Origin: Ideonella livida
Lineage (GTDB): Bacteria > Pseudomonadota > Gammaproteobacteria > Burkholderiales > Burkholderiaceae_C
Direction of reading: 5' to 3'
Length of the DNA: 32,826 bases
NCBI RefSeq assembly: GCF_010499455.1
Contig: NZ_JAAGOH010000043.1
Location: 1-32,826 of the forward strand
Shown: positions 31,868 through 32,826 of the stretch, one piece after another
Layout: each line of letters opens with the position of its first letter
How positions within the stretch are numbered: the first letter of the stretch is position 1
Notes under the pieces: generated by a model
Told to the model about the DNA's origin: nothing
The model's input: only the letters and a program-made list of their open reading frames with translations
Database searches by the model: none
Program-made: the position numbers and the translations under genes

Positions 31868-32572
31868 ATGGACTACTCCCACCCCGAACTGGCCAACCGC
31901 CTTGCGGCCAACTACGCCCTGGGCACCTTGCGCGGCCCTGCCCGCCGGCGTCTGGAGGCGCTGCTGCCGGCCCACCCCACCCTACGCCGCGCGGTGCAGG
32001 CCTGGGAAGCCCGACTGCTGCCCCTGGCCGACGCCGTGGACCCCGTGGCGCCCCGCGCCCAGACCTGGCAGCGCCTTCAAAGCCGCCTGCACGCCCGCCT
32101 GGGGCTGCCGGCGCCGCGGCGGGGGTGGCGACGCCTGCTGAGCTGGCAAGGGGGCACTGGCGCCGGCGCCCTGGCCACGCTGGCCCTGGCCACCGCCCTG
32201 TGGCTGCCCGCGCCCGGACCGGCCCCCGTGCTGGTGGTCCTGGCGCCCCAGGCCGGGGCCCAGGTGCCGGCCGAGCTGCTGGCCCAGGCACGCTTCGTGG
32301 CCAGCGTCAGCGGCGATGGTCGCACCCTGGTGTTGAGGCCGCTGGCCCCCCTGCCTGTGCAGGGCGGCCGGGCGCTGGAGCTGTGGGCGCTGCCCGCCCA
32401 GGGCGCTCCGCGCTCGCTGGGCCTGGTCGCCGCCGACCGCACCAGCCAGGTCCGGCGCGCGCAACTGCTGCACGACACCCAGGCCTTCGCCATCAGCGTG
32501 GAGCCGGCCAGCGGCTCACCCACGGGTGCGCCCACGGGGCCGGTGATAGCGGTGGGCGGCGTGGAAGGTTGA
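31868..32572 (+). CDS. RskA-like anti-sigma factor
   Basis: A 234-residue single-pass membrane protein. The N-terminal cytoplasmic part (LANRLAANYALGTLRGPARRRLEAL, then RAVQAWEARL) binds the sigma factor; a membrane segment (about residues 97 to 118, GALATLALATALWLP) follows; the periplasmic domain RTLVLRPLAPLPVQGGRALELWALPAQGAPRSLGLV is the RskA/anti-sigma-K fold. It has no zinc-binding HxxxCxxC motif, as is usual in this subfamily. It holds the upstream ECF sigma inactive until a signal acts. Confidence 0.88.
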   Translation: MDYSHPELANRLAANYALGTLRGPARRRLEALLPAHPTLRRAVQAWEARLLPLADAVDPVAPRAQTWQRLQSRLHARLGLPAPRRGWRRLLSWQGGTGAGALATLALATALWLPAPGPAPVLVVLAPQAGAQVPAELLAQARFVASVSGDGRTLVLRPLAPLPVQGGRALELWALPAQGAPRSLGLVAADRTSQVRRAQLLHDTQAFAISVEPASGSPTGAPTGPVIAVGGVEG

Positions 32573-32590
32573 GGCCTCAGGCCACCGGCC

Positions 32591-32826
32591 TCAGTGGGCG
32601 AACCAGCGCGCCGGCACCAGCACCAGCGAGGGGAAGAGCACCAGCAGGAACATCACCGCGAACTGCGCGGTCATGAAAGGCAGCACGCCGCGGGTGACCT
32701 CGTCCATCTTCATCTTGCCCACGCCGGCCACCACGTTGAGCACCGTGCCCACCGGCGGGGTGATCAGCCCGATGGCGTTGTTCATGATGAACAGCACCCC
32801 GAAGTACACCGGGTCGATCCCCGCGG
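32591..32826 (-). CDS. TRAP transporter large permease subunit (DctM type), 3' end only
   Basis: Only the last 78 or so residues are in the window; the frame is open to the right edge (GIDPVYFGVLF before the first possible start), so the gene begins outside. Seen: IMNNAIGLITPPVGTVLNVVAG, the conserved substrate-path loop with TPPVG, then a last membrane helix FAVMFLLVLFPSLVLV. These are diagnostic of the DctM/SiaM 12-helix subunit, which carries carboxylates with sodium. It converges with the anti-sigma gene, 18 bases apart. Confidence 0.9.
   Translation of the reverse strand, partial: AGIDPVYFGVLFIMNNAIGLITPPVGTVLNVVAGVGKMKMDEVTRGVLPFMTAQFAVMFLLVLFPSLVLVPARWFAH

Overview
This is a GC-rich stretch of bacterial chromosome with dense, short-spaced genes. 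Gene content and codon use (Liv-type ABC systems, TRAP transporter, PanE-like reductase, DUF3034 protein) point to a betaproteobacterium of the order Burkholderiales, but the genus cannot be fixed from the sequence alone. I saw no tRNA or rRNA gene, CRISPR array, insertion sequence or prophage gene.

The centrepiece is a complete indole-3-acetic acid (auxin) catabolic cluster on the minus strand, in the order iacH-A-B-I-C-D-E-F-G (22755 down to 15233). This is the gene order known from Pseudomonas putida 1290. It encodes an amidase, a flavin-dependent monooxygenase of the acyl-CoA dehydrogenase fold, two small proteins (IacB, IacI), a Rieske dioxygenase (IacC/D), a short-chain dehydrogenase (IacE), a ferredoxin-type reductase (IacF) and a flavin reductase (IacG). 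The same strand continues without a real gap into a ketopantoate-reductase-like gene and a class II aldolase gene. These are not part of the classical cluster and may handle a side product. Divergently on the plus strand lies a branched-chain-amino-acid-type ABC transporter (binding protein, permease, a fused permease-ATPase, ATPase), followed by a MarR regulator that is the likely IacR. The 450-base divergent promoter region carries a sigma70-like promoter toward iacH, a near-consensus sigma54 promoter toward the transporter, and five copies of CGTGAA/TTCACG. The same hexamer forms a perfect palindrome upstream of a distant binding-protein gene at 6983, which suggests one shared regulon.

Left flank (1 to 13145): the C-terminal part of a superfamily 1 helicase fused to a Vsr-like nuclease (possible defence protein); LysR and MarR regulators; an APH-like phosphotransferase divergent from an SDR gene; two more Liv-type binding proteins; a large extracytoplasmic protein of BACON-like modules plus a beta-propeller, whose lipoprotein signal seems to have lost its start; a 2-keto-4-pentenoate-hydratase-like gene; and a methyl-accepting chemotaxis protein with a perfect FNR box upstream.

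Right flank (28869 to 32826): an outer-membrane-type DUF3034 protein, an exported truncated haemoglobin, a cupredoxin-like protein, an ECF sigma factor and its RskA-like anti-sigma factor, all in one direction, followed by the 3' end of a TRAP transporter large permease gene on the other strand.
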